From contig JAPOYU010000168.1 of the NCBI GenBank assembly GCA_026706395.1, positions 24,432-88,431 of the forward strand: a stretch of 64,000 nt of DNA. The letters run 5' to 3'. Both the position numbers and the translations under genes were made by a program. The notes under the pieces are model-generated. The model worked only from the letters and a program-made list of their open reading frames with translations. It was not told the origin of the DNA and made no database searches. Shown here piece after piece: positions 9,233 to 19,717 of the stretch. This DNA comes from Chloroflexota bacterium. Lineage in GTDB: Bacteria > Chloroflexota > Anaerolineae > Aggregatilineales > Phototrophicaceae. How positions within the stretch are numbered: position 1 is the stretch's first letter; each line of letters starts with the position of its first letter.

Positions 9233-12200
9233 GCGCCGCGCTCAACCAGATATCGCAACAAGGCATCTTCGTTGACTTGGTAGATCTTGCCGCCGGGCAC
9301 TTCGTAAGCGATGTCAAGCAAGCCGCGGTCCACCATGCGGTCGAGTTTCTGCAGCCCTTCGGCTGTGGAGTGCGCTTGCTCCAAGCCGCTTCTAATGATG
9401 TAGGTGATGTCGAAATGGTGAATGATGTCCACGGCGATATCGATGTCCGCTGTGTCGTAGAATTGCAGGATATTCCTTTCTCGCTGGAAGATCCCATCGT
9501 GCATTGGGTGAAACGTGCGTTGCTGCCGCTGATGCCAGTTCCAACCGAGCACAGAAGGCAATCCAGTCATTATGGATATTCTACCGTTCCAGCGGTACTC
9601 GCTTCCCGGCTGGCGGCCCTCAATGATAACCGGCGATCCCTCCACGTTTTCCTGCAGCCAGCGTATCAATTGATGGTCGACGGCGAGGTCGGTTTCCGTA
9701 CTGGCGCGGCGTACCGGCGAGAACTCGACATGCTTGCTCTGCGTCATGAAGTCCATACCATTCAGCGTCAGCGGAAGGTCGGGCGCCATGCGATCAAAAG
9801 ATCGTCCGCGCGTCGCGGCTATGGGGAATAAGCCGGCGATGCCAATGAGCAGTATACAGGGTGTGTACCAGATTATTTTCAGCGAGCGGCTGAAACGCTG
9901 GGCTGCTTGCAGCAGACATGCAAAGGCTAGGCCGCCGGCAACGCTCAACAGCAGCCACACTTGAATATAGAACTTGAAGACAGTGTTCTGACGTCCGATG
10001 TCGCCGCCAATTACCAGCACTTCCACACCGAGCGTGATAGATAGCGCCAATCCGACCAAGACAAGCGCGAAGCGCATGACTTCCGACTGGCCGGGCCGGA
10101 ACAACAGCAGCGCGATCCAGCACAGGGTTGGCAGCACGATCAATGCGACTTGATAGCCGATCATTGCAAATGCAATAGACATAAGACCAGCAAGCGAAAA
10201 GGCGGCGAGGATGCGCGTCGCCAGGGTTTTGTTTTCGATCAGGGCCTTGACACGTGTATTTCTGAACCAATGACCTGTATCCCAAGCTAGAAGTGAAATG
10301 GTCAAGAACAGGAACAGTCCGTGAATATCAGCATATGCCCAAAGCGGAGTCTTGCCGCCGCGCCACAGTTGAACGCTGTTGTAGGTCGTGGCATGCCAGC
10401 TGGTGTACGGCAAGGCGAATGCCAGATTCAGCGCCAGAAATCCGCCGACAATGGCAAGGAATTCCAAGGCGGAAGCGCGTACGAATATATATCGCGCGGC
10501 GATCCAAAGAATGACTGCGCCCACGCAGGCCAGTATTGCTGTAGGCAGTACGTTGAATAGGGCGAGTGCGGTCACTCCCTCGTTTCTGAAGCCGACGGAA
10601 CCATCAGCCGCCAAGAACGAGAGAAAGCCGGCTGCGGCAACTAGAAGGCCCACGAGCGCCAGGTGGTAACGCTTGTCGGGCAGCGGACGAAAACTTGCCT
10701 TCCAGCGCAAGCTCCAGGCGTACGCAAGTGCAAGAACCGACAGCAAGCTCATCGTCGGCCAGTCCCAGGTGTTGGTTGCTCGCATAACGCCGACTGTCAA
10801 GGCCGCAAGGGCCAAGGCCGCGGCTCGCTCGACAAGCGAGCGATGACATCGTTCTGCCTGCGCAACTTCATTGAACAGCAGCAGCACCGTTAGCAGAATG
10901 AGGGGCATATTAATCATATGCGCGTGGAGATCGCCATAAAGGAAAGTGAAGTATGGCATCTCCGTGATGGCATTGCCGCGCACGCCAGGAGTCTCGGCTA
11001 AAACACGCGAAGGTCCCCAATACCAACGGTCGCTGTTGATGTAGGGCGATTCTCCTGCCAATAATTTGCCAGCTCCGCGGATCAACCCGCCGACGAGCGA
11101 GAGCGAGCTGTTGAATTCGTAGCGAAGACTGTCCCAAGGATGCAACTCTGAAGCTTGCCGCGCCAATTCCGCGCGGACATCTGTCGATACCGCTGCCTCG
11201 TTTTCGGTTTGGTATTCGCTTATCAGGAACTCTTCCAGCCCCTCCGGTCGGCGGTAGCCGCCCAAAGCGGCAACTTCATTCCCGATCACGCGCACAGTAT
11301 CCAGATTGCCCAGCACGACGCATAGCAGCAATGCCATTATGCCGGCGACCCAAGGCTTGCCCAGCAGACGGTTGGATCGCTTGCTCGGGCGCGCGTCGCT
11401 AAGATTTGGGTTTTGCCACTGCGAAAACATGTTGAACGCGGCGGAAAATGCTCCAATTCCCGTCAGGCTGAAAATCGTCGGAATCATCAAGTTGTAAGCG
11501 AAGGCGGGCACGACGCCGAGCAGCAAGGCAGGCGCGCCCACCAAGACATAGCCGAAGTAGTAATAATTGATGAAGCCGCCAGACAGCCAGGGATCGATAG
11601 GCGGAAATGTGGTACTGCGCAAGACGCCGTTCAGGTAGGCGAAATCCATCGGCTTCTCGCCGCCTTTTGCCGGATGCCAAAGGTCCGGATTGCTTAGGCG
11701 CACGACGATCAGCGCCAGGAAAGCGACGAAGGCGAGGAATTCTATCCATGCCAGCCGTTTCCAGTTGTCGCGCAGGAATTCGACAAATCGAACACGGACG
11801 AGAAGCGCGCTGACAAATGCCAGCAGAACGAGAGAGAAGAGAATGCCGGCCTGTGACCAGACTGGAATCTTCAAGCTGGATACGGCCCAAGCCAACCAGG
11901 CAACAAGCAGCATGCCAACCAGCTTGCTCACGCCGTATCCGCCATCGGCCATCTTCGGGAATATTGCAAAGACCAGGGGAAAGGCTAACGCGCCAAACAG
12001 AAAGATAGTGGCGTACCAAATGATCACGCCAATTGCCTGGTTCGTATTGACTATGCTATCGCTGAAGAATCGGTCGGACCAGGTCCCGCCACTAGTTTGA
12101 ATATCGCGCTCTGGCGGCGTGAATGTGAGTCCGGTTGGAACGGGCTCGGCATCAGTCATCAGCCAATAGAAGACGCCTAGAAACTGCGCGCCACTATTGT

Positions 12201-15069
12201 CTTGCCGAAGTTCGTGCGCCTGCCTCAGCGATACTTGCGACAGAATGGCTTCGACATTGGCGCGCGAGTAGTCCGCGGTTTTACGGAATATGAAGACGGT
12301 GGGATGATCATATACGTGGAAGGCTTCATCGGCTTCAAGTTCATTGAGCCAATATGGCGAGTCGTGAATGGGAAGGCGCTGATCTGCAACTCGCCAGGGT
12401 CCGAATTCGAATGTCTCTTCAAACATGGCTTCCAATGTGAAGCCCAGCTCACCGGAGAAAAGTTTCTCGTAATACAGTGTCGTAAGAGGCCAGCGCATTT
12501 GATTGCGAGGCTGCGTATCATAGAATCGATTGCTGGCGATAGTCAGGTAGTCGCCGATATCCAGCGTTCGCACGATATCATCGTACTTGACCTGATTGTC
12601 GACGGGAAAAGACATTATCTGATCTTGTGAGTTGATTAAGCCCGAGAAAGGATATTCACCTCGGCAATCGCGAGAACTGACCAATCCTGGCGGCGGATCG
12701 TCGGCTAAGGCAAGGCCTTCCGGCAACTGGCAGACAATAGTTCCCGTGGCCTGGTTATCCCAACTGCCTTCGTTTAGCAGGACCGATCCGGAGCCGATTA
12801 CGTCTCCGCTACCCGCTGTGACTTCAACAACGAAGGAGTATCGCGCGCCTTTCACGACTTCAAACGGGCGATCAAAGGCTATCGTGTACGCCGCCCCCAG
12901 CGGGTGACTATCGCGCTCGAGGTTTGACCGTAGCGCCGCTTGCGCGATTATCGAGTCGCTGTCCTCCTCAAGTACCTGGATCAGGATCTCTTCCGGTTGC
13001 GGATCGTCAAACGGGTCGCCTAGATGGGGCGCGTATACCTTGGTGATTGTTCCGCTAGCCGGGGCTTGGAAAGTGGTTGCGGTTCGATCACCTTCGCGAT
13101 ATTGATTGGCGTTATCAAACGGCGATCCGTGCAGGTCGGAAGACAAGTAACCTGTATTGTGAAATGCAATGTTGATAAGAGGCAAGGAATCGTCTGAGTT
13201 CTCGATCTCCATGGCAAAGTCGCCCGGAACGTGTTCAAAAATGTAGCGGGCCGACTGGACGAGTGTCGTCTGATGTCGATAGATGTTGGAAAACATCAGG
13301 CCCCAAATCAAAGAAAAGAGGACCGCGAAGCCGCTCAGAATCGCGGGACGCAGTTTATTAACTTGCGGAATGAGAGCGCTGGCTAGCAAGCCAATACCCA
13401 GAAGGAGGGCGGTTAACGCAGCCGCGTCGACTATTCCGTTGGAAACTTGATGGACTCCAACAGCACAGAGCACTGCGCCAATCATCAGCATAGGAATCAC
13501 GATGTTCGAGAGACTATGGCGATGCGATCTGGCGTGGCGTTGCCACGTGACAAGGCACCAGCCGGCCAAAACTGCCAATGAACTGTACAGTGGCAGGTAG
13601 TAGCGCATGGTTTGCGCCGCCAAACGGCTCATGAACAGGTAGTATCCACCTATCCAGATTACAAGGATTAAGGCGTCGCACGCTGAACTTCGATTCCGCA
13701 GAACTCGATATGCGGACCAGAGCCAGCCGAACCAGCCTAGTACACCGAAACCCAGACCCATCGCCCAGAACAGCATGTCTTTCTGCGTATAAATGAAAGA
13801 GGAGCGCGCCAGCCACTGCCAATTCGGGGGGAAATCTTGCGCGCCCGATACGCCCGCGCTTATGCTCTCCAGGTTTTGTATCCAGCGATGATTGGGCAAT
13901 AGCCCGAAGAAGCCCGGACCAACGAAAGCGTAGGGATTCAAGATACGGAACGCTAGGAAAGCTCCTGTTCCCGCCAAAACCAGTCCGAATAGATTTCGGA
14001 CGAAAATAGTCACTCGTTCAGCGGAATTCAGCCTGGGATCAAAGATTGGCGCAGCTTGCAAGCCCGCGGCAACCAGGATGATACCAGCTAGAGGAGCAAG
14101 ATTGATTCGGCTGGCGACCGCCGCGCCGGTAAACAGACCGAAGAAGAGATAATGAATATATCTGCCACGTTGCTGCACGCAGACGGCAAGATACAGCGCC
14201 GCAGTAACCAGAAAGGACGCAACGGCATTGACCGTCCCGAAGTGGGCCTTCTGAATCGCCAGAGGGGCGGCAGCGTAGAACAAGGCGGCGAACACTCCCG
14301 CCCACGTTCCATGAATACGCTTGCCCAAGGCGAAGACCGCAAGTATCGTCAGCAAATCGAAAATCGCCGAGATACCCCGCCAAACCAAGTGGCCGCCCTG
14401 AAAATCGAAAAGGGGGAGTCCACTGGCGGTCGCGTTGCGTACAAACTCACTGCCGAAATGCGCCAGAAAGAGCGGAAACGTGCCGTATACGTAGAAACCG
14501 TGCCCGGCATTATGCGGGTTGAGCGGCGAACAGCGTGCGTCGAAGTATCCGCCACTGCCAGCAGCTTCGGGATATCGATGTTTACAATGCAGCGCCTGTA
14601 GGTCTTCGGATCCAAGCGTCTGGACGCTGCGCACCGCATCCGTAAAGGAAATTACGCGCGACCTATCGATCAGCAGAGCATCGGCTGTACCAGCGAGCAA
14701 GGACACTTCTGCTGCCTGATCGTTGTCATGCACGGTGACGCTTCGCTGGTCAACAAGCCAAGTTGATGCTTCGGCAGCGAATGTGTCGTGTAGGACGCCA
14801 AGTCGAAGGGACGGGGTGCTCCTGAGCGTTTCCCAATCGCGAAACTCGAAATTGTCGGCCGCGACGAGGATCTCTTGCTCGGGATAGTTTCGCGCGTCCG
14901 CAGTGAAGGAATTGCCGCCCCCGATCTGGGGCAACAATAGCGCGGTAAGAAATCTTTCGTCCGGATGACTATGCGAAAAGTCATCCCAGTTCTGGCCGGA
15001 GAAACGCAAGACCGCGCCGTAGACCAGAATCAGCGCAAGCGCTAGGCTGGGAAGGAGTTTTTGGCGCAT
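9229..15069 (-). CDS. GT39-like + DUF2298 two-module fusion membrane protein, 1946 residues
   Basis: The largest gene in the window. The N-terminal module (about 1-1000) has a signal-anchor-like first helix, an H-S-H-P-D-E-R motif near 34-40 that matches the acidic catalytic loop of PMT/ArnT-type transferases, and many membrane segments. A large soluble beta-rich insertion follows. The C-terminal module (about 1020-1946) is a DUF2298 unit, with G-E-K-P-M-D, then F-P-P-I-D-P-W, then N-Y-Y-Y-F-G-Y. No frameshift is seen along the 5.8 kb. It starts 73 bp after a GT39-like gene and overlaps the next DUF2298 gene by four bases. The two modules would place a sugar transferase and the YYY protein on one chain; the reaction is unknown. 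The boundaries between modules are estimates. Confidence 0.83.
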   Translation of the reverse strand: MRQKLLPSLALALILVYGAVLRFSGQNWDDFSHSHPDERFLTALLLPQIGGGNSFTADARNYPEQEILVAADNFEFRDWETLRSTPSLRLGVLHDTFAAEASTWLVDQRSVTVHDNDQAAEVSLLAGTADALLIDRSRVISFTDAVRSVQTLGSEDLQALHCKHRYPEAAGSGGYFDARCSPLNPHNAGHGFYVYGTFPLFLAHFGSEFVRNATASGLPLFDFQGGHLVWRGISAIFDLLTILAVFALGKRIHGTWAGVFAALFYAAAPLAIQKAHFGTVNAVASFLVTAALYLAVCVQQRGRYIHYLFFGLFTGAAVASRINLAPLAGIILVAAGLQAAPIFDPRLNSAERVTIFVRNLFGLVLAGTGAFLAFRILNPYAFVGPGFFGLLPNHRWIQNLESISAGVSGAQDFPPNWQWLARSSFIYTQKDMLFWAMGLGFGVLGWFGWLWSAYRVLRNRSSACDALILVIWIGGYYLFMSRLAAQTMRYYLPLYSSLAVLAGWCLVTWQRHARSHRHSLSNIVIPMLMIGAVLCAVGVHQVSNGIVDAAALTALLLGIGLLASALIPQVNKLRPAILSGFAVLFSLIWGLMFSNIYRHQTTLVQSARYIFEHVPGDFAMEIENSDDSLPLINIAFHNTGYLSSDLHGSPFDNANQYREGDRTATTFQAPASGTITKVYAPHLGDPFDDPQPEEILIQVLEEDSDSIIAQAALRSNLERDSHPLGAAYTIAFDRPFEVVKGARYSFVVEVTAGSGDVIGSGSVLLNEGSWDNQATGTIVCQLPEGLALADDPPPGLVSSRDCRGEYPFSGLINSQDQIMSFPVDNQVKYDDIVRTLDIGDYLTIASNRFYDTQPRNQMRWPLTTLYYEKLFSGELGFTLEAMFEETFEFGPWRVADQRLPIHDSPYWLNELEADEAFHVYDHPTVFIFRKTADYSRANVEAILSQVSLRQAHELRQDNSGAQFLGVFYWLMTDAEPVPTGLTFTPPERDIQTSGGTWSDRFFSDSIVNTNQAIGVIIWYATIFLFGALAFPLVFAIFPKMADGGYGVSKLVGMLLVAWLAWAVSSLKIPVWSQAGILFSLVLLAFVSALLVRVRFVEFLRDNWKRLAWIEFLAFVAFLALIVVRLSNPDLWHPAKGGEKPMDFAYLNGVLRSTTFPPIDPWLSGGFINYYYFGYVLVGAPALLLGVVPAFAYNLMIPTIFSLTGIGAFSAAFNMFSQWQNPNLSDARPSKRSNRLLGKPWVAGIMALLLCVVLGNLDTVRVIGNEVAALGGYRRPEGLEEFLISEYQTENEAAVSTDVRAELARQASELHPWDSLRYEFNSSLSLVGGLIRGAGKLLAGESPYINSDRWYWGPSRVLAETPGVRGNAITEMPYFTFLYGDLHAHMINMPLILLTVLLLFNEVAQAERCHRSLVERAAALALAALTVGVMRATNTWDWPTMSLLSVLALAYAWSLRWKASFRPLPDKRYHLALVGLLVAAAGFLSFLAADGSVGFRNEGVTALALFNVLPTAILACVGAVILWIAARYIFVRASALEFLAIVGGFLALNLAFALPYTSWHATTYNSVQLWRGGKTPLWAYADIHGLFLFLTISLLAWDTGHWFRNTRVKALIENKTLATRILAAFSLAGLMSIAFAMIGYQVALIVLPTLCWIALLLFRPGQSEVMRFALVLVGLALSITLGVEVLVIGGDIGRQNTVFKFYIQVWLLLSVAGGLAFACLLQAAQRFSRSLKIIWYTPCILLIGIAGLFPIAATRGRSFDRMAPDLPLTLNGMDFMTQSKHVEFSPVRRASTETDLAVDHQLIRWLQENVEGSPVIIEGRQPGSEYRWNGRISIMTGLPSVLGWNWHQRQQRTFHPMHDGIFQRERNILQFYDTADIDIAVDIIHHFDITYIIRSGLEQAHSTAEGLQKLDRMVDRGLLDIAYEVPGGKIYQVNEDALLRYLVERGA

Positions 15070-15142
15070 CCGTTACGCTTTACTGTCCACAACGGTGGCA
15101 GGGTTAAATTGGCTCGGCAGTTTCGGCACAGTTCCAATAGGT

Positions 15143-17938
15143 TTAGGCATTGTCGTCCAGGAATTCATGCAGACCTTCCCATCCGAGGGCAGGCACACGG
15201 TATGAATAAAACGACTTGGATTCCAGTTCCAAATCGTGTCTCATCGGTCTTCCCTGTGGAAACCACCTGCGCAAGCGCAAGGCGGCATCGTGGTTGTTCT
15301 GAGAATAGAAGAATAGCAAGTCACGATTCGGGTCGAGACGCAGTTCGTCTTGTCGCTCGCTGGCTCTTCGGAGATATTCCGGCAATTGCTCCACCTCTTC
15401 TATGGCATTAAACCATTCAGGGCTGCCTGCTTCCATCCCGACCGCGCGGTTGTCCCACCAGTGCGGATAGGGTAGAGAGAAGGCGTTTCCGTAGCTGCCA
15501 TCGCTCTCGGCGAAGCCACGCAGTACAGCGCCGGCTTGACGATGCGGTTGCGCTCGTAAGAGGTAATGCTTGGTATAGCGCTCGAAATACATTCTTGAAC
15601 TGTAGTCATATGCGTAAAGGATCGCGCTAGCCGCTACACTTGCGGCGATTATCACGCCAAGCGGTCGCGGAAAGGTCCGGTGAATTTCCTTACAAAAAAG
15701 CGCAAGCGGAAAAGCCGCAATTAAGAATATTGGGCATAGGCTGCCAAGGGCACGCATATAATGCGGCGAATAGTTTGGATGCGCCAAAGCGAGGCTGGGC
15801 ACCACAAGCATTAAGATAAGAGCGGCGGGCACAAGCAAAATGGCCGGGTCGCGCCTTCTAAACATAAGCGTCAGCCAGGCGGCAGTCCCCAGCAAAATGA
15901 AAGTGGCTGTCAACGGATCCGCGGCTGGTTCATTATGTATGGCTGAAATCCAAACGAAGTCACTAGAATGATGAAACATTAGAGCTGTTAGCCGGAAATT
16001 GCTGAGTAGCGCAGGAACGCCATTCTGACTCAAAAAACCAAGCCGCTCTTCGGTCGACATCAGCGCATCGCCAAAAATGCTCTGAGTCTGCCGCATAAGG
16101 CCTAGTCCGGGATACTCCACCCAAACATGAAATAGTGGCAGGAAGACAACGAACGCGGTGAACACAAGTAGGGCAAAATTTACAGCATAGCCCAGCCCCG
16201 CGCGCCAAGAATGCCGTTTGGCAAGCAGCGCGATTGCTATTCCCACAATATAGATAACGGAAAGCATTTGCATGGGCTGGTAAGAGATCAGCCCGAAGCC
16301 CAATAACAAGCCGGCCTTGACGTAATCCGTTCGGTGGTTGTATCGCAGCGCCCGCGTATAGAAGATTAATGACCACGTCATCAGAAGAGGACAAAGCGTG
16401 ATTCGAAAACCCTGACGCGACATCGTGATATGCCATAAACTCACGGCGACCAGAGCAGTCACGATAAGGCCATAGACCTGCCCGAAGCGCTGATCGCGTC
16501 TGCCCATCAATTCCAGAGCCAGCCAGAATATTAGCGGTAAAGTCAGCAAGCCTTCGATTGCGGATAACAGGCTGAAGGCGTAGCGGTCAACTTCCTGGCC
16601 TGGAAGCCAACTCAGCGCAACTAACAAATAGTAATGCAAAGGTTCGCGGGCGCTGTATTGTGTGAAGAGGATGGGTCTGTAGTTGTTGTGGCGAATACTA
16701 TGTGCATCTTTTACATTCTCAACATGGTCGCTGATCATTTGAGGCGGTGATGAATCTAGGTCTGTAAAGCGCAGGTTGAAACCGAGCAACATAATCAGGG
16801 CAAGGGCCAACAGTAAGAGCCGATTCTGTCGCCACCGAACACGACGCAAGATGTCAACCCTGTCCGTCGCCCAATCGAAGAAGTTCCAGCGAAGAGGGGC
16901 AAAAGCAAAGGCCCACAGGACTATGCTCAGCAGCCATATTAATATCGTGGACGTTTCGATGTGGTTGCCATATGTGTTTGCCCACACGTATGCGCTGCAT
17001 ATCGGCGCCGCGACGAAAATGGCTAAGCGCCATCGGCCAAGTTCATTCGTGCCAACAGTTTGCAGAAGGCCACGATGGACGCTCCACTCCCGCTCGATCC
17101 TGGGGCCAGAACTTTGATTCATTCTTGCCGGCGCCATAGACGCCCGTCGCAGGAATCGACCGGCGATCCTCAGCACAGTTAGAAGCAGAAACCCACCGAG
17201 AAAGGTTCTCAATGCGCTGCCAGCTAGGTCCGCAATGAACTCCCGCGGCGCTCCCATCGACTGAGCAAACTGGTAAAGCGCGGTCAACATGATTAACCCT
17301 GGTAGGATACGCGCCACCCAAAGGGCTCGCTCCGAGCGCGTATAGCTTCGCCAATTCGACTTGATTCGCGGCAATTGGCCAGCGACATCTGCGGCGATCC
17401 AAAGGGTAAAGCCCAGCCAAAGATAAGGCGCTCCACTTTGCAAAACGTATTCGTCCGGTCCGGAAGCGTTAGAATCGCCTCGCACAATCACGCTTCCAAT
17501 GAATCCGCTTAGCATCGCAAGCGCGTACATCGTTATCCGCAGGTATTCCAGGCGCAGGAATCGCCTCAGGCGCAAGTGCTTTTTCTGGAAGCCTGATAGC
17601 CTTAGCTCATCAGTGTTTATCAGCGCTGCTCCGGCCGGAATCAGCACACCGGTCGATTGGTATCTGCCGGTCAAATTGGCGGCGGTCTGCAGTCTTCGCC
17701 AGGTACGGACTGGCGAGCGTAGCATATACGCAATAAACTCGTTCAGCATCAGGTCTTCAAAAGGTTGCGACGGCGCCTTAGTCTGCTGGGCTGAGACTGT
17801 TTCGGGATCGCAAACTCCCGGGCCGGATATGGAGGCGTCACCGTCTTGACTTATGGAGGGCGAACCCTCTTCTAAAATGCTGATCTGGTCAATGGCCTCG
17901 CCAGATGATGGTATTATGTCTTGCGGCTTATCGTTCAT
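15143..17938 (-). CDS. GT39-like membrane glycosyltransferase with long cytoplasmic N-terminus
   Basis: A 931-residue membrane protein. About 130 N-terminal residues are acidic and soluble, followed by a group of membrane helices, a basic linker, and then a second membrane block that starts near residue 365. That block carries the loop motif I-S-D-H-V-E-N, the expected location of the acidic catalytic residues of ArnT/PMT-like enzymes. A soluble C-terminal segment of about 130 residues follows the last membrane helix. The extra helices before the catalytic loop make it longer than ordinary GT39 proteins. It follows the GT4 gene by 27 bp and precedes the 1946-residue fusion gene by 73 bp, so it belongs to the same minus-strand unit. 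Substrate not determined. Confidence 0.72.
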   Translation of the reverse strand: MNDKPQDIIPSSGEAIDQISILEEGSPSISQDGDASISGPGVCDPETVSAQQTKAPSQPFEDLMLNEFIAYMLRSPVRTWRRLQTAANLTGRYQSTGVLIPAGAALINTDELRLSGFQKKHLRLRRFLRLEYLRITMYALAMLSGFIGSVIVRGDSNASGPDEYVLQSGAPYLWLGFTLWIAADVAGQLPRIKSNWRSYTRSERALWVARILPGLIMLTALYQFAQSMGAPREFIADLAGSALRTFLGGFLLLTVLRIAGRFLRRASMAPARMNQSSGPRIEREWSVHRGLLQTVGTNELGRWRLAIFVAAPICSAYVWANTYGNHIETSTILIWLLSIVLWAFAFAPLRWNFFDWATDRVDILRRVRWRQNRLLLLALALIMLLGFNLRFTDLDSSPPQMISDHVENVKDAHSIRHNNYRPILFTQYSAREPLHYYLLVALSWLPGQEVDRYAFSLLSAIEGLLTLPLIFWLALELMGRRDQRFGQVYGLIVTALVAVSLWHITMSRQGFRITLCPLLMTWSLIFYTRALRYNHRTDYVKAGLLLGFGLISYQPMQMLSVIYIVGIAIALLAKRHSWRAGLGYAVNFALLVFTAFVVFLPLFHVWVEYPGLGLMRQTQSIFGDALMSTEERLGFLSQNGVPALLSNFRLTALMFHHSSDFVWISAIHNEPAADPLTATFILLGTAAWLTLMFRRRDPAILLVPAALILMLVVPSLALAHPNYSPHYMRALGSLCPIFLIAAFPLALFCKEIHRTFPRPLGVIIAASVAASAILYAYDYSSRMYFERYTKHYLLRAQPHRQAGAVLRGFAESDGSYGNAFSLPYPHWWDNRAVGMEAGSPEWFNAIEEVEQLPEYLRRASERQDELRLDPNRDLLFFYSQNNHDAALRLRRWFPQGRPMRHDLELESKSFYSYRVPALGWEGLHEFLDDNA

Positions 17939-17965
17939 TTGACTGCGCAGTTCTTCAGGGTGGCA

Positions 17966-19141
17966 TTACCGGGCTTCATGGAAGATTTCGCAATATTGAT
18001 CGACTGTCTTTTCAAATGAGAACGTCGCCTGGATGAATTCTCTCGGTTTGATGAATCTCTCCGGCTCATCAAGAACTTCATTTATCGTTTCTCCCAAAGA
18101 CTGCCAATCTCCTTTCTCCGCCAATTTACCCATGCCAGTCACGTTGACGGCTTCCCGTCCACCGTAGATGTTTGTCGTGACAACAGGTGTGCCACAGAGC
18201 ATGGCCTCACCCTGAACGAGCGCGAATACCTCTATATCGCTTGGAACAACTAAGACATCACAGGCTGCGTAAAAATTGGCCAGCTCTTGCTTATTTGTCA
18301 ACAGACCCAAGAAAATGAGTTGTGATCTGTTTCGCGCGACTAAGTCACTAAATCGATTCCAGGTGTCTTCGTATGGAATATCGGTCTCGCCCGCAAAGAC
18401 TACTCGGGCGTTGGGATACCTTTTATTGATGATTTCCAGTGAGCGAATCAAGAGGTCGGGACGTTTTTCTTCGGCGAATCGTCCACAGAATGCTATTAAG
18501 GGCCCGCCTTCATGCCTCCATTCCGACTGCAGTTGGCGGACGCGCTCAGGATCGGGTTCGGGAATAACGATGGGTGGGTAAATCGCTCTGGTCTTTTCGC
18601 GATGAGGCGCGAGGTAAAAAGAGTTTTCCACGTTGTCTTCGCTATAGGCAACAACGCAGTGGGCGCGTCGCGCCAAAAACTGCTGAATGGCAAACATCAT
18701 CTTAGTAATGACGTTGTTAAGGTAGCCGTTCGGCAGGACAAGATCCGCGTGATGAGTAGCGACGATCTTGACGCCGGTGATCCTAGCCATGGGTGGCACC
18801 AGCACGGATTCAAGCATCGGCATGTGCACGTTTACCACATCGTGCTCCTGCATGAGTCGAAAGAGCCGCCACAGATATACCGGCATAATCATGCCGCGGC
18901 TAATTCGTATCGGTGCCCAAAGCCGGATCACTCGGACGCTATTCAAGACTTGTTCTCCCAAAGGAGTTTCCTTCGTATGGCGCGCTGCCAGCACAGTAAC
19001 CTCGTGACCGCGCTTTGCAAGAGCTTCCGCAAGCATTTTCACATAATAGGTTATTCCTGTTGGATGGGGGTGGTAATAGAGCAAGAGCATTAGTATCCGC
19101 AATTTTCGGTTGGGATTATGATTTAAGTTCGACGTCGGCAA
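17966..19141 (-). CDS. GT4-family glycosyltransferase
   Basis: A 391-residue GT-B fold glycosyltransferase. The N-terminal domain starts with a beta strand after a short polar leader and has the G-I-T-Y-Y-V loop that replaces the usual glycine-rich acceptor loop of GT4 enzymes. The C-terminal nucleotide-sugar domain begins near 210 with the F-C-G-R-F-A-E-E-K-R motif. It has the E-x7-E pattern of retaining GT4 enzymes (Glu305 region to Glu313) followed by G-T-P-V-V. No membrane segment, so it acts in the cytoplasm, probably adding a sugar to a lipid-linked precursor that the downstream GT-C proteins then use outside. It is the first gene of the surface-glycan block and has a recognisable promoter at 19220-19248. 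Confidence 0.88.
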   Translation of the reverse strand: MPTSNLNHNPNRKLRILMLLLYYHPHPTGITYYVKMLAEALAKRGHEVTVLAARHTKETPLGEQVLNSVRVIRLWAPIRISRGMIMPVYLWRLFRLMQEHDVVNVHMPMLESVLVPPMARITGVKIVATHHADLVLPNGYLNNVITKMMFAIQQFLARRAHCVVAYSEDNVENSFYLAPHREKTRAIYPPIVIPEPDPERVRQLQSEWRHEGGPLIAFCGRFAEEKRPDLLIRSLEIINKRYPNARVVFAGETDIPYEDTWNRFSDLVARNRSQLIFLGLLTNKQELANFYAACDVLVVPSDIEVFALVQGEAMLCGTPVVTTNIYGGREAVNVTGMGKLAEKGDWQSLGETINEVLDEPERFIKPREFIQATFSFEKTVDQYCEIFHEAR

Positions 19142-19219
19142 GGCAAATACACTCCCGTCGTGTTATGTCATAGACGGTGCAAAAAGAGTGAGATTTGGGC
19201 CAATTGCAACCGTTCTGTT

Positions 19220-19248
19220 TTGATACGTGTTAAGGGGCAAGTCGTCAA
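19220..19248 (-). promoter_or_regulatory. Sigma70-type promoter of the surface-glycan block
   Basis: On the minus strand TTGACG (19248-19243) and TATCAA (19225-19220) are separated by exactly 17 bp, about 80 bp upstream of the GT4 start. The rest of the gap 19142-19558 shows no gene and no other clear signal. Pattern reading only. Confidence 0.5.
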
Positions 19249-19558
19249 CCAAAATTATACACGGCCCGAGAGGTTTTGCCGCGGAATCTCGTGGACAAGA
19301 CGTCGGGATTTAGACATTCTTCTTGCGCTCCCCCAGGCAGCGCATCAATGTGTCTGTCGAGAAGGAATCAGTTGATGATAACCCGAGCTCTCAGATTGTC
19401 AGCAATTCTGATCCGTTTGAACATCAGTTGTTTGCTGGTCGGGGTCCGGAAATGCCCTTTCCGCAAGAGAATTTCCAAAACAGGCGCTTAGATCGGCAAG
19501 CTGTCCACAGTCCGAGTACACCTACTTCGCGGCTTGCCGCCTATGCAGGCTAGTCAAC

Positions 19559-19587
19559 TTGACATGGAGCTAAGGCGCGTCTAAACT
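19559..19587 (+). promoter_or_regulatory. Sigma70-type promoter of tRNA-Gly
   Basis: TTGACA at 19559-19564 and TAAACT at 19582-19587 are separated by 17 bp, and the -10 element ends 11 bp before the tRNA, so transcription would start only a few bases before the mature 5' end. Confidence 0.7.
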
Positions 19588-19598
19588 TGATTTATCAT

Positions 19599-19671
19599 GC
19601 GGGTGTAGCTCAGTTGGTAGAGCGCCTGCTTCCCAAGCAGAAGGTCACGGGTTCGAGTCCCGTTACCCGCT
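19599..19671 (+). tRNA. tRNA-Gly (anticodon CCC)
   Basis: Full cloverleaf of 73 nt. The acceptor stem GCGGGTG pairs with TACCCGC (one G-T pair), and the D stem GCTC pairs with GAGC. The anticodon loop TTCCCAA has anticodon CCC and is closed by four good pairs and one C-A mismatch at its outer end. The T arm is ACGGG-TTCGAGT-CCCGT. The discriminator base is T73, as expected for bacterial tRNA-Gly. The CCA end is not encoded. Confidence 0.96.
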
Positions 19672-19717
19672 ACCGAATGCTAATCCAGCACCGTGCGGGT
19701 TTTGTGTGTCTCGAGTA

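Noticed and set aside
19396..19407. ATTGTCAGCAAT, similar to the ATTGTNNACAAT operator
   Set aside because: It breaks the conserved A of the right half and lies away from any recognised promoter.
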